Source: Magnolia sinica (taxonomy: Eukaryota > Streptophyta > Magnoliopsida > Magnoliales > Magnoliaceae). From it: DNA of 64,000 nt. Shown here piece by piece: positions 11,070 through 21,959 of the stretch. Positions within the stretch are counted from its first letter, which is position 1. The number at the start of each line of letters is the position of its first letter. Below the pieces are notes generated by a model. The model did not search any database, was not told where the DNA came from, and saw only the letters and a program-made list of their open reading frames with translations. The position numbers and the translations under genes were made by a program. Where the stretch lies: NCBI RefSeq assembly GCF_029962835.1, contig NC_080577.1, positions 8,160,501 through 8,224,500 of the forward strand. The letters run 5' to 3'.

Positions 11070-12422
11070 AAGATCGAGGAGAGGAAATTCTGCTGCAGAA
11101 TTTTATAAAAGGTGTGTCAACAAATGCATTCTACATTTACTGTATGTTTCCATCCATCTCTGTTGGGTGACCTGTTTCATACCAGCAGTTCCATATATTG
11201 CTTTGGGTCGTGCTTTCATGGATCTCGGATCGGATGGTCAGGATCATCCCCTTGCTGTTATGTACATGATGTGGCCGTCAATTATAGAGATTGTTTTACA
11301 TTTTAAGACAATTTGGATGCTCATTTGTATGTTGGGTGATTTTTTTTTCTAAGATATCACATACGTGAATTTGAGCAGGTTTGTTTGGCATACACAAAAA
11401 CAGAGTCCCCAATTTAGAAATGCGGTTAGACTTCAGTGATTGTTCATCGCCATTTAAATATGGCGACGACTCACCTATTGCATGTTGAACATGCATGTAT
11501 GGCGATGTGGATCGCAGACCATCCAAATTGTAGGCCCCATTGTGGATGGAGCATAGCCTGAAAATCACACTAACACAACCATATTTCTCCCATTGAATTT
11601 GGCCAGATGAACATAAATAGTTTTAGCAGTCTGATAACTACCAACTGCTTACTGTTGTTCAATCATCTGGGTTGATTTTCTGATTGTGCTCCCTTTAAAA
11701 TAGGCCCCATGTTTTGATGGGTCTAGATATCGATACAAATATTCTACATGTATGCAAATGGTGAACTGTCACCATGGCCTAGCATAGCCTTTGAAAATGG
11801 CATGATTTTATATTATGTTAAGATTTTCCAATGTTTGTGTTCATATGTATGAATGTGTTGACATACACATAGATACTCAAATTCAGATTGGCCGTCACAA
11901 TGAGATGTGGCTAACATTTGCAGACTAAAGGCTTGGTCCACTTCTTTCATGATGTAGACCACTATGCATGTATGCATAACAGGAGTAATGGATATTGAAA
12001 TTCATGTACATATGAGATGTACCACCGCCCTGATTCATGAGATGATTACTATGAGATTTCATGCAGATTAGCACAATCAGCTTTATATCCAGTCACATTG
12101 TGTATGAATGGATCAATGTTTGATCGGATTGACCCCATGTGATGATCATGTAAACGAAGAACGCTTAATCGTTCACGATGTGTGAATTGAGCCACACGTA
12201 CCACAAAAGCAATACTTACAAGTGACTTTAGTCTAGTTGTTGTGTGATATGCTAGTCCAGTAAGTGACTTTAGTGTTCTTGTTACCCTATGCGGTAAGGT
12301 CGCACTGAGGTGACACTACTTTGGTATGCATTCTCAAGACTATGTGTACATATTCGGCTTGCTTAATAGCAAGATGGGAAAGCAACCAAATCTAGGTCAT
12401 AGAAATGGGTTAAATGAGAAAT
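11070..12422. other. 3' flank of the PPR gene, no gene seen
   Basis: It contains the possible frame-shifted tail of the PPR gene to about 11170, then AT-rich sequence with no domain-bearing ORF and no clear repeat. The 114-residue ORF at 11008-11352 overlaps the PPR end out of frame and has no recognisable features. Confidence 0.5.
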
Positions 12423-12425
12423 ATA

Positions 12426-12520
12426 CACTACAAGAAATATAGGCTTAGCCGTCGGTTGGGGTTACCCTTTGCCGGCGGCCAGATTTACCGACCGCCAGTA
12501 AAGGGGCCCTATAAATTGAA
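12426..12520 (+). repeat. CACTA left terminus and subterminal repeats
   Basis: 'cactacaagaaat' is followed by 'ttagccgtcggttgggg', 'ccctttgccggcggcc' and 'taccgaccgccagtaaa', short GC-rich words repeated in both orientations and shared with 19053-19135 and 24740-24850. These are where the transposase of this class normally binds. Confidence 0.7.
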
Positions 12521-12539
12521 AACACGGGACGCCCTAAAA

Positions 12540-12941
12540 CTTCATTTGCAAAGCTCGCCCTAAGCTCTCTCTCCGCCCACTCTCCTTCAAGCTCTCCCTC
12601 TCTCTCCCTCTCTCCCTGCCCGCTCTCCCTCAAGCCCTCCCTCTCTGCTCGCTCTCTCTCTCTCTCTCTGCCTCTCCCTCTCCCTATCCGCTCACTCTCC
12701 CTCTCGCGTCTGAACTCCCCTTTTCCACCAGCTAGCTGGGTGGTGTTGGGGTCATCACCTAATCCGAAAACCCCCAAACCCTCTTTCTCTTGATCGACTC
12801 TCCCCTTCTCTCTTTGATCGATCTCTCTCCCTCTTACATCGGCCAATGGCATTCTACCGCAACCCAGCGGCGCATCAGCTGCATCGTGATGGAGATCCGA
12901 CCATACCTCAGCATCTAACGAATAGGGTTTCTACCCTGGAA
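12540..12941 (+). other. leader and first-exon-like segment inside the CACTA
   Basis: A CT-rich stretch of about 300 bases, like a plant 5' leader, precedes an ATG at 12846. That ATG opens a short frame, MAFYRNPAAHQLHRDGD onward, ending near 'accctggaag|gtaattt', a good splice donor at about 12942. The following 12945-13150 is intron-like with 'gggattggaatt' repeats. The encoded 30-odd residues are not recognised. It could be a captured promoter and first exon, or the element's own 5' exon that drives the chimeric transcript. Confidence 0.4.
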
Positions 12942-12944
12942 GGT

Positions 12945-13150
12945 AATTTTTTTTTCTTCATCTTCTTTATATGCTTGTAGTGGGGATTGGAATTAGTGTT
13001 TTCGATTTGGGATTGGAATTAGGGTTTTTCCTTTTGGGATTGGAATTTGGTTTTTCGTTTGTGATTGGGATTTGGATTGGAATTAGGGTATTTCTTTTGG
13101 GATTGGGATTGGAATTGGGGTTTTTCATTTGGGATTGGGATTGACAAACT
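12945..13150 (+). repeat. intron-like short repeat 'gggattggaatt'
   Basis: About eight imperfect copies of 'ttgggattggaattaggg' in tandem follow a splice-donor-like site. A similar design (CT-rich leader, short exon, then 'gggattcgaaatccc' repeats) recurs at 60.4-61.1 kb. Confidence 0.55.
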
Positions 13151-14318
13151 TCTCCCCCATCTGATTAGTGGTCTGCAATTGGCCAGCTGGTAAAAGAAAA
13201 ATCCACCAGATGGCCTGTTGTAATGGATGAGATTTTCGGCCATCTGATTGTAATGGAGGAGATTTTCGGGGCATGGCCTATTTGTGATGGGGCTCACCAA
13301 ATGGATGCTGTGGATATTAGGACATGATTGTACAAGTACTGCTGCCACAACTTACTCGAGTTCCCGGCGAAGTGCATCGAAAAGCTCCCTCTTAGTCTGT
13401 CTCTTTGCCTCAAATTTTGGAGTCAGTCAAGGAAGGCTGTGGCAGTTCCAAGAGCGGTGTTTGCATGGGTAGGATTTTATTGAGCACCTCAGGATGGTCG
13501 TGTGTTTTAAATGATAAGGGACTGAATTTTGCCACTGCCACTTTATAAAACAAATTTGGATCCCTTCTAAGAAGTTCACTGTGCTGCTTGGAACACTACC
13601 CCGTGCATGATTTGATTGTGGTCATCATAAAAATTTAAATGGCAAGTGCTGTCAAATTTGGATTTCACCTTTTTGCTTCCAAATGGTATCTTTGAAAGGA
13701 GGAAATGAGGGGATAGTCAGATACTTGACCCTATTGATTTTATGGAAGGCATTTCTTACAAATGGCGGAAAGAACTTAACCACAATTTGGTTCAAAACAG
13801 ACCAGTTTGGGGGATCAGATCTAATTGAAGTGTACCACCTGATCAACTTTAGAATTACATTATGAATAAATGTGCAAATCAGCACACAATCCGCTTTTCT
13901 TTTTCAATTCGTATAGGCAGGATAAATTAAGAGCAACGGTGCTGATGGTAATGCACAAACCATCTTTCATACTTACCATGAAGGAATGAGCAGACACATC
14001 CATCCACAATAATCTCTTTTAAACAGATAATGTCATTAGGCACAAGCTAAGCTTTCATGCTGGCAATGAAAGCAGGGACCATGGAAAAAGTCAACCATCA
14101 ATAGTCTTATTAGCAAATAAGGGTACGATTGCAAATTACTTTTTTCAATGAGCGAAATTTCCATTGGCTGAAAAACCAGACAATGTCATTGCATGGTTTA
14201 ATGGCACAATTGATTGATTTAATTGGGCTTTTTTTAAACAGTTTGTATTTTTGGGTGGCATTTTTGTCACGCAATTTTGCATGTTATATGTTGAAAGAAA
14301 TGAAATCAGAAGAAGTTT

Positions 14319-14320
<2 letters not shown>
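13151..14320. other. CACTA interior, nothing recognised
   Basis: AT-rich sequence. An open stretch at 13330-13470 ending at 'tgcatgg|gtagg' could be another exon scrap, but its product is not recognised. Confidence 0.35.
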
Positions 14321-14321
<1 letters not shown>

Positions 14322-14358
<37 letters not shown>

Positions 14359-14397
14359 GCTTTAATACTCTGGCAGAGTGTGATGAATGATACGCAG

Positions 14398-14441
<44 letters not shown>

Positions 14442-14443
14442 AA

Positions 14444-14487
<44 letters not shown>
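14322..14487. repeat. compound CT / AT / GT microsatellite
   Basis: (CT)n at about 14322-14353, (AT)n at about 14400-14439 and (GT)n at about 14446-14487, separated by short unique sequence. Confidence 0.9.
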
Positions 14488-14488
<1 letters not shown>

Positions 14489-14827
14489 TTTTGCAATATT
14501 CCCCACCTTCTTTCATCTACCACTATGTGTCCAAGTCACAACTACTTAAATGCAGCAAAACTTGCATTTGAAATAACCATATAGTCTTCCAAACATCAGT
14601 TAGTTTCAGCTGATCATCAGATTGGTGGAGATTATTTGGATGCTGCAAAACTTTCATTCATGAGAAGACATGACCCAAACCATGATTCCATATGTTCCAA
14701 ATTGGGCCTGAAATATTTTTAAATTACATTTTGTGCATCTTCACTCGTTATAAATGGAGGACTAGTACAGCTTTTACTGTTTTGAATTATTGCAATTTGT
14801 CTCTTCGACGAAACTGCAACTTTGTTC

Positions 14828-14966
14828 CCAAAGGCTGCAAGGCTGAGGAACCTGACTTACTCTGCACCATTGTATGTGGATGTCACAAAACGTGTCATAA
14901 AGAAAGTGCATGACTGTGAAGAAGTCACAGAGACACAGGAGTTCACCAAAGTTTTCATTGGGAAGG
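14828..14966 (+). pseudogene. captured exon of RNA polymerase II subunit 2 (RPB2-like)
   Basis: In-frame translation gives [19 protein letters not shown] followed by TKRVIKK and [11 protein letters not shown], the conserved N-terminal part of the second-largest subunit of RNA polymerase II. It stops at a good donor (ggaag|gtaaaa). The text is close to intact, so capture was fairly recent or the exon slowly decaying. It is one of three RPB2 pieces in correct order within 600 bases. Recognition is from knowledge of the RPB2 protein; Pol IV/V or Pol I/III second subunits are less likely given the match. Confidence 0.8.
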
Positions 14967-15064
14967 TAAAATTTGAGCTATGAACTAAGGATTCAACCCA
15001 GAGCATGAATCTTGGTTGACTATATGCTTATTGTTTCCTTTATTATACTGGTATTATGTTTCAG

Positions 15065-15169
15065 GTTCCTATAATGCTGTGGTCTAGTTTTTGTACGTTG
15101 TACCAGAATTTAGAAAAAGATCTAACAGAACTCGGGGAATGTCCATATGACCAAGGTGGATATTGTGAC
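15065..15169 (+). pseudogene. captured exon of RPB2-like gene, second piece
   Basis: After a 'tttcag' acceptor it reads VPIMLWSSFCTLYQNLEKD and then [14 protein letters not shown], which directly follows the previous exon in RPB2. There are changes at conserved sites, such as W after VPIML where R is usual. It then runs into TGA, so the copy cannot encode the full subunit. Confidence 0.8.
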
Positions 15170-15230
15170 TGATTCTGTCTTGTGCCTTACCATGCTAGTG
15201 CTAAAGTTTGGCATTCCTTGTGGTCTGCAG

Positions 15231-15390
15231 GGCTCTTCAGGGCAGTATATTTGGGCTACTCTTCCTTATATTCGGACAGAAATCCCAATAATTATTGTGT
15301 TTCGAGCATTAGGGTTTGTTGCCGACAAGGATATATTAGAGCATATATGCTATGACTTTTCTGATACTCAGATGATGGAATTAATTCCAT
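15231..15390 (+). pseudogene. captured exon of RPB2-like gene, third piece
   Basis: After 'ggtctgcag' it reads [19 protein letters not shown] and then [19 protein letters not shown], the RPB2 lobe region. The exon normally between this and the previous piece (about 60 residues) is missing, so the set is an internally deleted fragment. Confidence 0.8.
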
Positions 15391-15470
15391 CTAATGCAAT
15401 TACATACCATTTAATCCCGTGGTCCATACTCAGTTATTCTTAAGTATTCACTGCATGTTTTGTTGGCCAG

Positions 15471-15620
15471 ATTGTAGTTCTGATTGGAAAAGGTCCTAGT
15501 GGCCTGGATATCTGTAGAGATATTTCAAAATTAGCTAAAGAAGTCCATCTAACATCAAGATCCATAGATGTTGAAGTTGCGAAGTTGGAGGGCCATGATA
15601 ATATTTGGCAGCATCTGATG
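15471..15620 (+). pseudogene. captured exon of a flavin-containing monooxygenase (FMO)
   Basis: Between an acceptor (gttggccag) and a donor (ctgatg|gtatgt) the frame reads IVVLIGKGPSGLDICRDIS and continues KLAKEVHLTSRS to DNIWQHLM. GxGPSG with the following helix is the NADPH-binding site of plant class B FMOs (the FMO GS-OX and related clades). The exon is open throughout. It lies only about 80 bases after the RPB2 pieces, with no RPB2 continuation, so two unrelated genes are joined here. Confidence 0.75.
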
Positions 15621-16343
15621 GTATGTTGACCCCTTTACTCTCACTACATCCTGTAGTTCCCACTACATAATTCCTTGCATTAAGGTGTCTCACAAAAATC
15701 TTTTTCATTGGAAATGTTATGTTGAAAATATGAAATCTGAGTGGACATAAAGGAACAAAGGCACGGCACTAATTTGAGCTCCTTATTGCAGATAAAGTCC
15801 GTTCATTAAGACAGAACAGTGCTATTTCATGATGGATCATCAGTTTTTGCAGATGTCATCTTCCATTGTACAGGGTATTAAAGCTACTTATTTATCAGTT
15901 TCTTCAATTCTTCCATTTTCTTTATTAAATCCATATTGATGTTTTTTAGGAAGGCTTACGGGTTCCTCTTGGAGATAGAAGCCCTTAGTTTAAAAGGCCA
16001 GCTAGATCAGATTGTCAACATATCTTAGAGACCATCCAGTTTCATCCATGTCACCTAAAGCAGGTCAATGAAAGAATGCTAAATCAATCCAGTGGGCTGA
16101 GGAATAAATGATATGTTGTCTCTTCTACAACACAACTTGATACTCACCATCAACACACTGAAACAAATTTGCTTGGTGACAAAAAGTTGCTATACATGTT
16201 GTCTTCTCATATATCTTTTTGATGATGCTTTTATTCTTCTTCATGTGTGATTTGTTAAATTTCATCTGTCAGTGTTTTTGTTAGACTTGCACTCTTGTTC
16301 ACTTAGCTATCAGATGTCGACAAATATGATTCATTGGAAACAG

Positions 16344-16449
16344 GGCAATGATTAATGAGGGAAAAAGCAACTCCATTCTGGTTAGTGGTGAAAGTGGTGC
16401 TGGTAAAACTAAAACCACAAAAATGCTTATGCAATATCTTGCATATATA
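16344..16449 (+). pseudogene. captured exon of a plant myosin motor domain
   Basis: After 'ggaaacag' the frame reads [19 protein letters not shown] then [23 protein letters not shown] is the myosin P-loop and the whole segment matches class XI (or VIII) plant myosin heads. The usual E after GKT is K here. Only this one exon is present. Confidence 0.8.
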
Positions 16450-17144
16450 TGTTTCTTTCTTCTATTAGTATTGTACAGTTATTACATAGAATGGTTTGAT
16501 GGATGTTTTGATTGGTAGTTTGAACAATAGATGGCTTGGTGCATTGTATTTTCGTCTTCCTAATATGCCATTCTATGCAAGGATGCCAAGTCAAATCATT
16601 TTTCTCAATTTCTATATAAGTTCTTAGTCCATGCTTCATTTTCAGGTATTGCAATCTCCAATATGGATGTTCTGCTTTTGATTGCTTTACCTCTTGTTTG
16701 ATTTGGATTTTGTCCAAAAGGTACCCAATGGACCCAACCTGAGCTTCTACCACTTCTTTTGAATTCAGCCCCACTTGCCATTTATCATCAATATCTTCAG
16801 GTCCAATGCCCTGGGTCCTGTTGGCTTTATTTTGTGTGCATCTGTTAGTCTACTCTTTTTAATGGTAATCATGTTAAAAGCTATTGAATTGATGTGGCAT
16901 ACCTATCAGTCCCAGCCAAAACCCGTCCTGTTTCAGTGATGAGTTCTGATCCCAACCAATTCGACAGTCTGGTCCATTCCAGGTAAGTAAACACCGGTCA
17001 TTGCTGAGGCTCATCAAACTGGAAGCTCCTCATTGATCAAGTGAGTTTATTTCTTGTACTGCATATTTTGAGGTTATCATAAAATCGATTTCATTTAGCC
17101 AACGTCTGTTGCTTGTTGGAATTAGCTAATTGTTTTCATTTTCA

Positions 17145-17248
17145 TTGAGAAGGAAGGCTGTCAAACTTTTGACTTCTGGAGGGAACATGCTGGAGTTGTG
17201 TCATGAGCTACGCTTACCCTTTGTTAATTGGGTTATAACAAACCAGGT
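17145..17248 (+). pseudogene. possible captured exon, gene not recognised
   Basis: An open frame, RKAVKLLTSGGNMLELCHE then LRLPFVNWVITNQ, ends at a good donor (aaccag|gtatat). Its composition and splice-like borders resemble the neighbouring captured exons. I cannot name the donor gene. Confidence 0.4.
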
Positions 17249-17638
17249 ATATCTCTTGAATTTTTATTCGAGAAACTCAAATCTTTTGAATTGCTGATTT
17301 TAAGGTTGTCAAAATGGTGTGTTAGACACTCTTCTTGTGCACTTCCATTTACTAATTTGCACAATAATTTTTTCTTTGTTAGACACTCTTGTTAACATTT
17401 GATTATTTTCTTAATATGTTAACATTTAAACCAGTGGAACTCTATATTCATGTATATTGCTTTGGTATTTGGGTGCAAGGGAAGTTGTGGAGAAGTTCAC
17501 CCTTTTATCTTTCTACTGTTTTAATGTTCTGCAATGATGATTTTGCATTCTTATATACCTAGTTCTTCATTTTTGTTCACTTTTTTCTGCAATTCATTTG
17601 TTGGTCTTTGCGGCAATGTGGAACTAATTTGTGCATGC

Positions 17639-17666
17639 GGTAGCTTTTTTTTTTTTTTTTTTTTTT
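17639..17666. repeat. poly-T run
   Basis: A run of about 20 T bases within the CACTA interior, possibly the antisense tail of a small retroposon. No body or duplication was identified. Confidence 0.5.
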
Positions 17667-17899
17667 GTATAAGTGATGCTATGGGGTAACTAAATTCTCA
17701 TCAAAGAAGGTATTTGGTTTCTTTTTCGCAGGAAGACTTTGACAGGGAACAGAAATTTGGGGGTGAAGCAACCAGTAGTATGGTGCCTGATCGTGTAAAC
17801 ATCCACCTCTAACACTCATGGGTTTCTTTCTTCTGCAAGATATTCTAATTGACAAAAATAGATGCATGAACATGGATCTATCTGATGTATAATGTTTTG

Positions 17900-18630
17900 A
17901 CGCAGGGGAGGACGTGAGGTCGAGCACCGTCTTCCTCAAGAGGATAACTATTCCGAATCCACGGAACTTCTCTGGACTCCTCACAGAGACTTCTCGAATC
18001 CACGAGGAAAGAAAGCAGAAAATAGAAATAAATTCTAATAAATTCGAAATTGATTGATGAATGACTAAAATCGAGTTCACAACCCTTTAAATAAGGGTAT
18101 CAAGCAATGGGAAAGAAATCATAATCAAACTACAACTAAAACTCCTAGAATCCGTGACTTACTATAAATAGTAAACTTACTATTTATAGACGGTCGTGAT
18201 GTCTACTAGTGCGCAAGGTTTTCGGCCAAAAATAGTAAGTGTCCTATTTGGCTTCACCAAACCGTTCCCCTAATTATTCTAAGCTCTTTTCACGTTGGGC
18301 GCAACTCCTAAAGCCCAACGGATGAAGAGTTATAATCAAACTAAAACTTACTATTTATAGTAAAAACGAAATTAAAACAGGGAAACGACCGTCAATCAAG
18401 GGGTTTCTCGCAATTCCGGGCGGCGCAACCCGGCGTAGCTGGGTTGGTTGGCTAAAGTAGCTCGTTCTACCCCAAAATCATATATTTTACGTCAGCTAAC
18501 TCATTCCGGATTGCGAGATACGCCCGATCTAAGGTCCGATGGTCCGGATCACTTCTGTCGTCGACCGGGCCTTTTCTGATCCATCTTGGCCATGAAACTG
18601 TCCGCGACCCGCTCTACATCATGTTTTCTA
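17900..18630. repeat. unclassified dispersed-repeat insertion in the CACTA interior
   Basis: Composition changes sharply from AT-rich intron-like DNA to mixed, GC-richer sequence between 'gacgcagggg' and 'ctctacatcatg'. It has internal repeats of 'cttactatttatag', including facing copies near 18170-18190, and 'cgaatccacg'. It has no ORF and looks like a non-coding LTR or small non-autonomous element. Its borders are approximate. Confidence 0.4.
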
Positions 18631-19052
18631 TCAGAGTTTTGGTCACTTGATGGATGCTTGGTTTCATGTTGTTATTCCTAATATGCTACCTAACTTGACA
18701 TGCCTAATTAATGCAGAATTTCCAACATGTCTGTGCTAGATTATGGATGTTGCATCTATCAGGGAATACTCAAAATAAAATGCTAGATTATGGTTTTTTT
18801 TTCCCTTTTTAACTCATTTTTCTTTTCTTGTTCTGTTGGTGGCTGTGTTTCAGGATTCAAGCATTTGAAATGATGGCAATTGCTATGGTATGGAAAAACC
18901 TCATATGTTTATACTAATATGGAATGGTTTATTGGGTTTTGTTTATGTTGATTAAATAATAATATTCTGATTTTTATTAGCAAAGATCGAAGTGTGAAAG
19001 AACTCTCAAGACAGAGAGCTAACATTTCTGAATTTTGCAACAAGGAGATCAT

Positions 19053-19140
19053 CACTACAAGAAATCGGCCCTTAGCCGACCGATGGGCCAACCCTTTGCC
19101 GGTGGCCAGTTTTAACGGCTGCCGGCAGGGTCCCTATATA
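19053..19140 (+). mobile_element. second CACTA left terminus
   Basis: 'cactacaagaaat' is followed by 'ccctttgccggtggcc' and 'ggctgccggcagggtcc', clearly related to the end at 12426 but diverged. It has the same orientation as the 12426 end and is preceded by CAT. The second element may use the 24864 right end, or may have lost its own. Confidence 0.7.
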
Positions 19141-19499
19141 TAAAAGAAAAAAGGGGTCCCTTTTATCTTTCCCTTCTTCGCTATGTATTTATTTTCTCAT
19201 GCTTTCTTCGTTTAATTGCAGTTTGAGAGTGTTTCATTACCATGATAATGGTTGATCATGTATGTGTATAGTGTGATAGTTTGCTGTATATGTTTGGATT
19301 CTAGAAACTAAGTTTGAAAATCTTGGATGGTTTTGAATCATATAGCAGCACGACCTATGTTGCCTTGAAAGGAATTTCGATAAATGACGGGATATGCAGA
19401 TAGTTGTATCTGCATATACTTAATGAATACAACTTCTTTTACACACTTCAAATCTATTCTACTAATTTTATTTTTTTATTTGACGAGTATGAATTTATG

Positions 19500-19640
19500 A
19501 TTAAGGGCCTGTTTGGATATCATCAAATAAGTTACTTTTTCTATTTACAGCAGTAGATAAGTAACTTATTTCAGATAAGTAGGTTTTGTTTATGATTAGT
19601 TATAAGTAACTTTTTTACTTACAAGTACTTAATCAATTCA
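19500..19640. repeat. MITE-like 'gggcctgtttggat' repeat
   Basis: It starts 'gggcctgtttggatatcat' and contains 'aagtaacttatt' words in both orientations. The same words occur at 26190-26530 and 49680-49740, showing a dispersed family. The other end was not resolved here. Confidence 0.5.
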
Positions 19641-19804
19641 TTTATATGTGGATCCATCATGATGTATGTGTTTCATCCATGCTGTCCATCCTTTTTTTCA
19701 AATCATTTCAGTTATATCCTGATTTGTTTGACCATTCACTAGCATTTTTCTGTTCCAATAACTTGGGTAATTAATTTCTTAGCTTAATTGGTTGCTGATA
19801 TTTT

Positions 19805-20259
19805 GTCCAATCAAACGACTATCCTGTTTTTTGGTTGGTAGGTTGGTCTGTGAGGCAAGTTACTGTGCTTAATTTTCTGGTACTTTTTCTTGGCAGATTT
19901 CTAAATAAGCTTTGATTTAGGCTCAATTATCAAAAGAAGAAAATTGTACATGATGAGTAACGCGAGGGTCGTTCATTAGTTGTTATTGGCCCCTCATTGT
20001 ATCTTTTGTAGAACTTTCTCCATTTTGCTTGTCCAAACAAACAACTATTCTGTTTTATTGTTGGTAGGTGGGTCTGTGAGGCAAGTTACTGTGCTTAATT
20101 TTCTGGTACTTTTGTCTGGGCAGATTTCTAAATAAGCTTTGATTTAGGCTCAATTGTCAAAGGAAGAAAATTGGTACAGGATTAGTAACGCCAGGGTTGT
20201 TCGTTAGTTGTTATTGGCCCCTCTTTGTATCTTTGGTAGCACTTTCTCCATTTTGCTTC
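19805..20259. repeat. 226-bp direct tandem duplication
   Basis: The unit starting 'gtccaatcaaacgactat' at 19805 repeats as 'gtccaaacaaacaactat' at 20031 and runs to about 20259 ('ctccattttgcttcaat'). The copies match closely with scattered changes. Confidence 0.8.
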
Positions 20260-21570
20260 AATATATTTTGCCATCTTTCAAAGAAAAAGAAAGTGTACTT
20301 TGAAGGAATTTACACATTCTGCCTGAGGGTGAAATTTTACTATATTTATGCATATGCTGCCTATGAGATGCATTATGTCTTTAGATGAAGCATGCCTATA
20401 GTGAATTATATATGTCCACCATTATCTGTTGAATATTATTAGAGTTATTTGTCTTCTCGGTTCACCATCCAAAACATGGTAATGCTACATTAAGTCATTG
20501 CTATTTGTTGTTTACAAAATATCTATCAAATTAGGGGTGGCAATAGGTTGAGCGCTGCCCTAACCCAGCCTTGGCCCTAATCGGACTTGAAAGGCCCTGA
20601 TGTTAGCCTTAGCCTTACAGGGCCATGCAGGCTAGGGCAGAAAAAGAGTTAAACGATCAAAGGTTTGAAAATAGTCCAGTCTTAAGATTTATTTTTTTAT
20701 TTTTTTGGGACATTCTCCATTTATGACAAGTCCCATCATATGCACAGTTTGGATCCCCTGGATCCAACAAGTGTCTTTAAGATCAAAACAAATGATTTGA
20801 ATGGGATGTAAAGAATCGAAGTGAAGTGGACCATTATGGGAAAAATCGGAAAGAAGGGTAAACCTTAACTTTCTTTTTTATTTTTTCATCATCTTTTTAT
20901 GTATTTCCAATGTAATGGGCCATTATTCACCAAATCATGTTTAATTTGCATTCAATTAGGGCCCATTTAGTTGACTTTCAACAAGTCAAATCGACAAGCA
21001 ACATTCTCATCAAAGAATGGTCCGATACACCGTTGAATACATGTTCAAAAGACACACAAAAAAAAATGATAGATTCGTGAATATCTCATTTTTTCCCCCT
21101 ATTTTCTGATATTTTTAAAATATTTTTTTTTGCTTAAAAAAAATATGACCGATACTACACCTATCTGAATGTGGAAGTTCCCTGACATTTTCTGATGTGC
21201 ATGATGGTTAAGTGCTTTTTTTTTCCCCATCTACTTATCCGACAATTCAGGGCACTTCAGTTGGTAAACATTTGGAACTCGTCTTTTTCTGGCAAAATTT
21301 CCCTTTTTGCTGTGACACTATTGAAGATGATTTTCTGTTTTGCATTTCTGCTTCTTTGTGCATGTGCCATTTTGGTGCCTGTGCGTGTAATGTTGCTGCT
21401 GCCATGTGCACATGCTCAGGCATGCCCATGTGGTGAGTGGCTGTGCAAGTGGCTTTTGCAGGGACATTTATTTCAAAGTTATAAAAACTTTTATATTTAT
21501 TGTATGTGGGTTAATGTATGCCTCAGAATGACTTAAATGACTTATTTAACAGATGAGAATATTCTGTTCT
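20260..21570. other. CACTA interior, nothing recognised
   Basis: AT-rich. A 'ggggtggcaataggttg' segment near 20533 and the following 'aacccagccttggccc' words resemble the ends of another small hAT-like family. No coding exon was identified. Confidence 0.35.
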
Positions 21571-21573
21571 TAG

Positions 21574-21652
21574 GTTTAAGTTTGATGATGAATGGGTAAC
21601 AAAAGAAGATATGAAGAGGGCATTAGAGGAGCAATATGGAGGTGAGGAAGAG
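21574..21652 (+). pseudogene. captured exon of a UBP12/13-like ubiquitin protease
   Basis: After a 'gttctt ag' acceptor the frame reads RFKFDDEWVTKEDMKRALE then EQYGGEEE, ending at a gtgagg donor. This is the end of the USP catalytic core in plant UBP12/13 (the 'FDDE.VTKED..RALEEQYGGEEE' segment). Only one exon is present. Confidence 0.75.
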
Positions 21653-21793
21653 GTGAGGATTTGCTGCCAAGAATACTTTGTTGTGCTATTTATGTTCTCT
21701 TTGACTATTTGATAAACCTATCTTGAATTTAGTTTAGATTGTTTGATGATTTTGAAATTCGCCTTTGAGCTGTTTTGGATGTTACTCAATGCA

Positions 21794-21930
21794 GGATTCT
21801 TGCAAATCGTCAGTTTGTTGCTCTCTCGAAAGAGCGGAAGGCCCATTATATATCAGAACTTGAGCGGAAAGTTCAGACTGTTCAAATTGAAGCCAACTTT
21901 TTCTGCACATCTCACATTATTCCAGTTTTG
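21794..21930 (+). pseudogene. captured exon of a group I bZIP transcription factor
   Basis: After 'aatgcag' the frame reads [19 protein letters not shown] then [15 protein letters not shown], the basic region and first leucine-zipper heptads of VIP1/RF2-type bZIPs. The invariant N and R of the N-x7-R signature are shifted: [11 protein letters not shown] has lost the usual SAxRSK context, so DNA binding would be damaged. After about 35 residues the frame continues into unrelated sequence. Confidence 0.75.
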
Positions 21931-21959
21931 TACCAATTGAATTATGTCTTTGAGAATGT

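Noticed and set aside
12445..12852. Minus-strand R/E-rich ORF of 135 codons
   Set aside because: It is the complement of a CT-rich leader; the composition alone makes it open.
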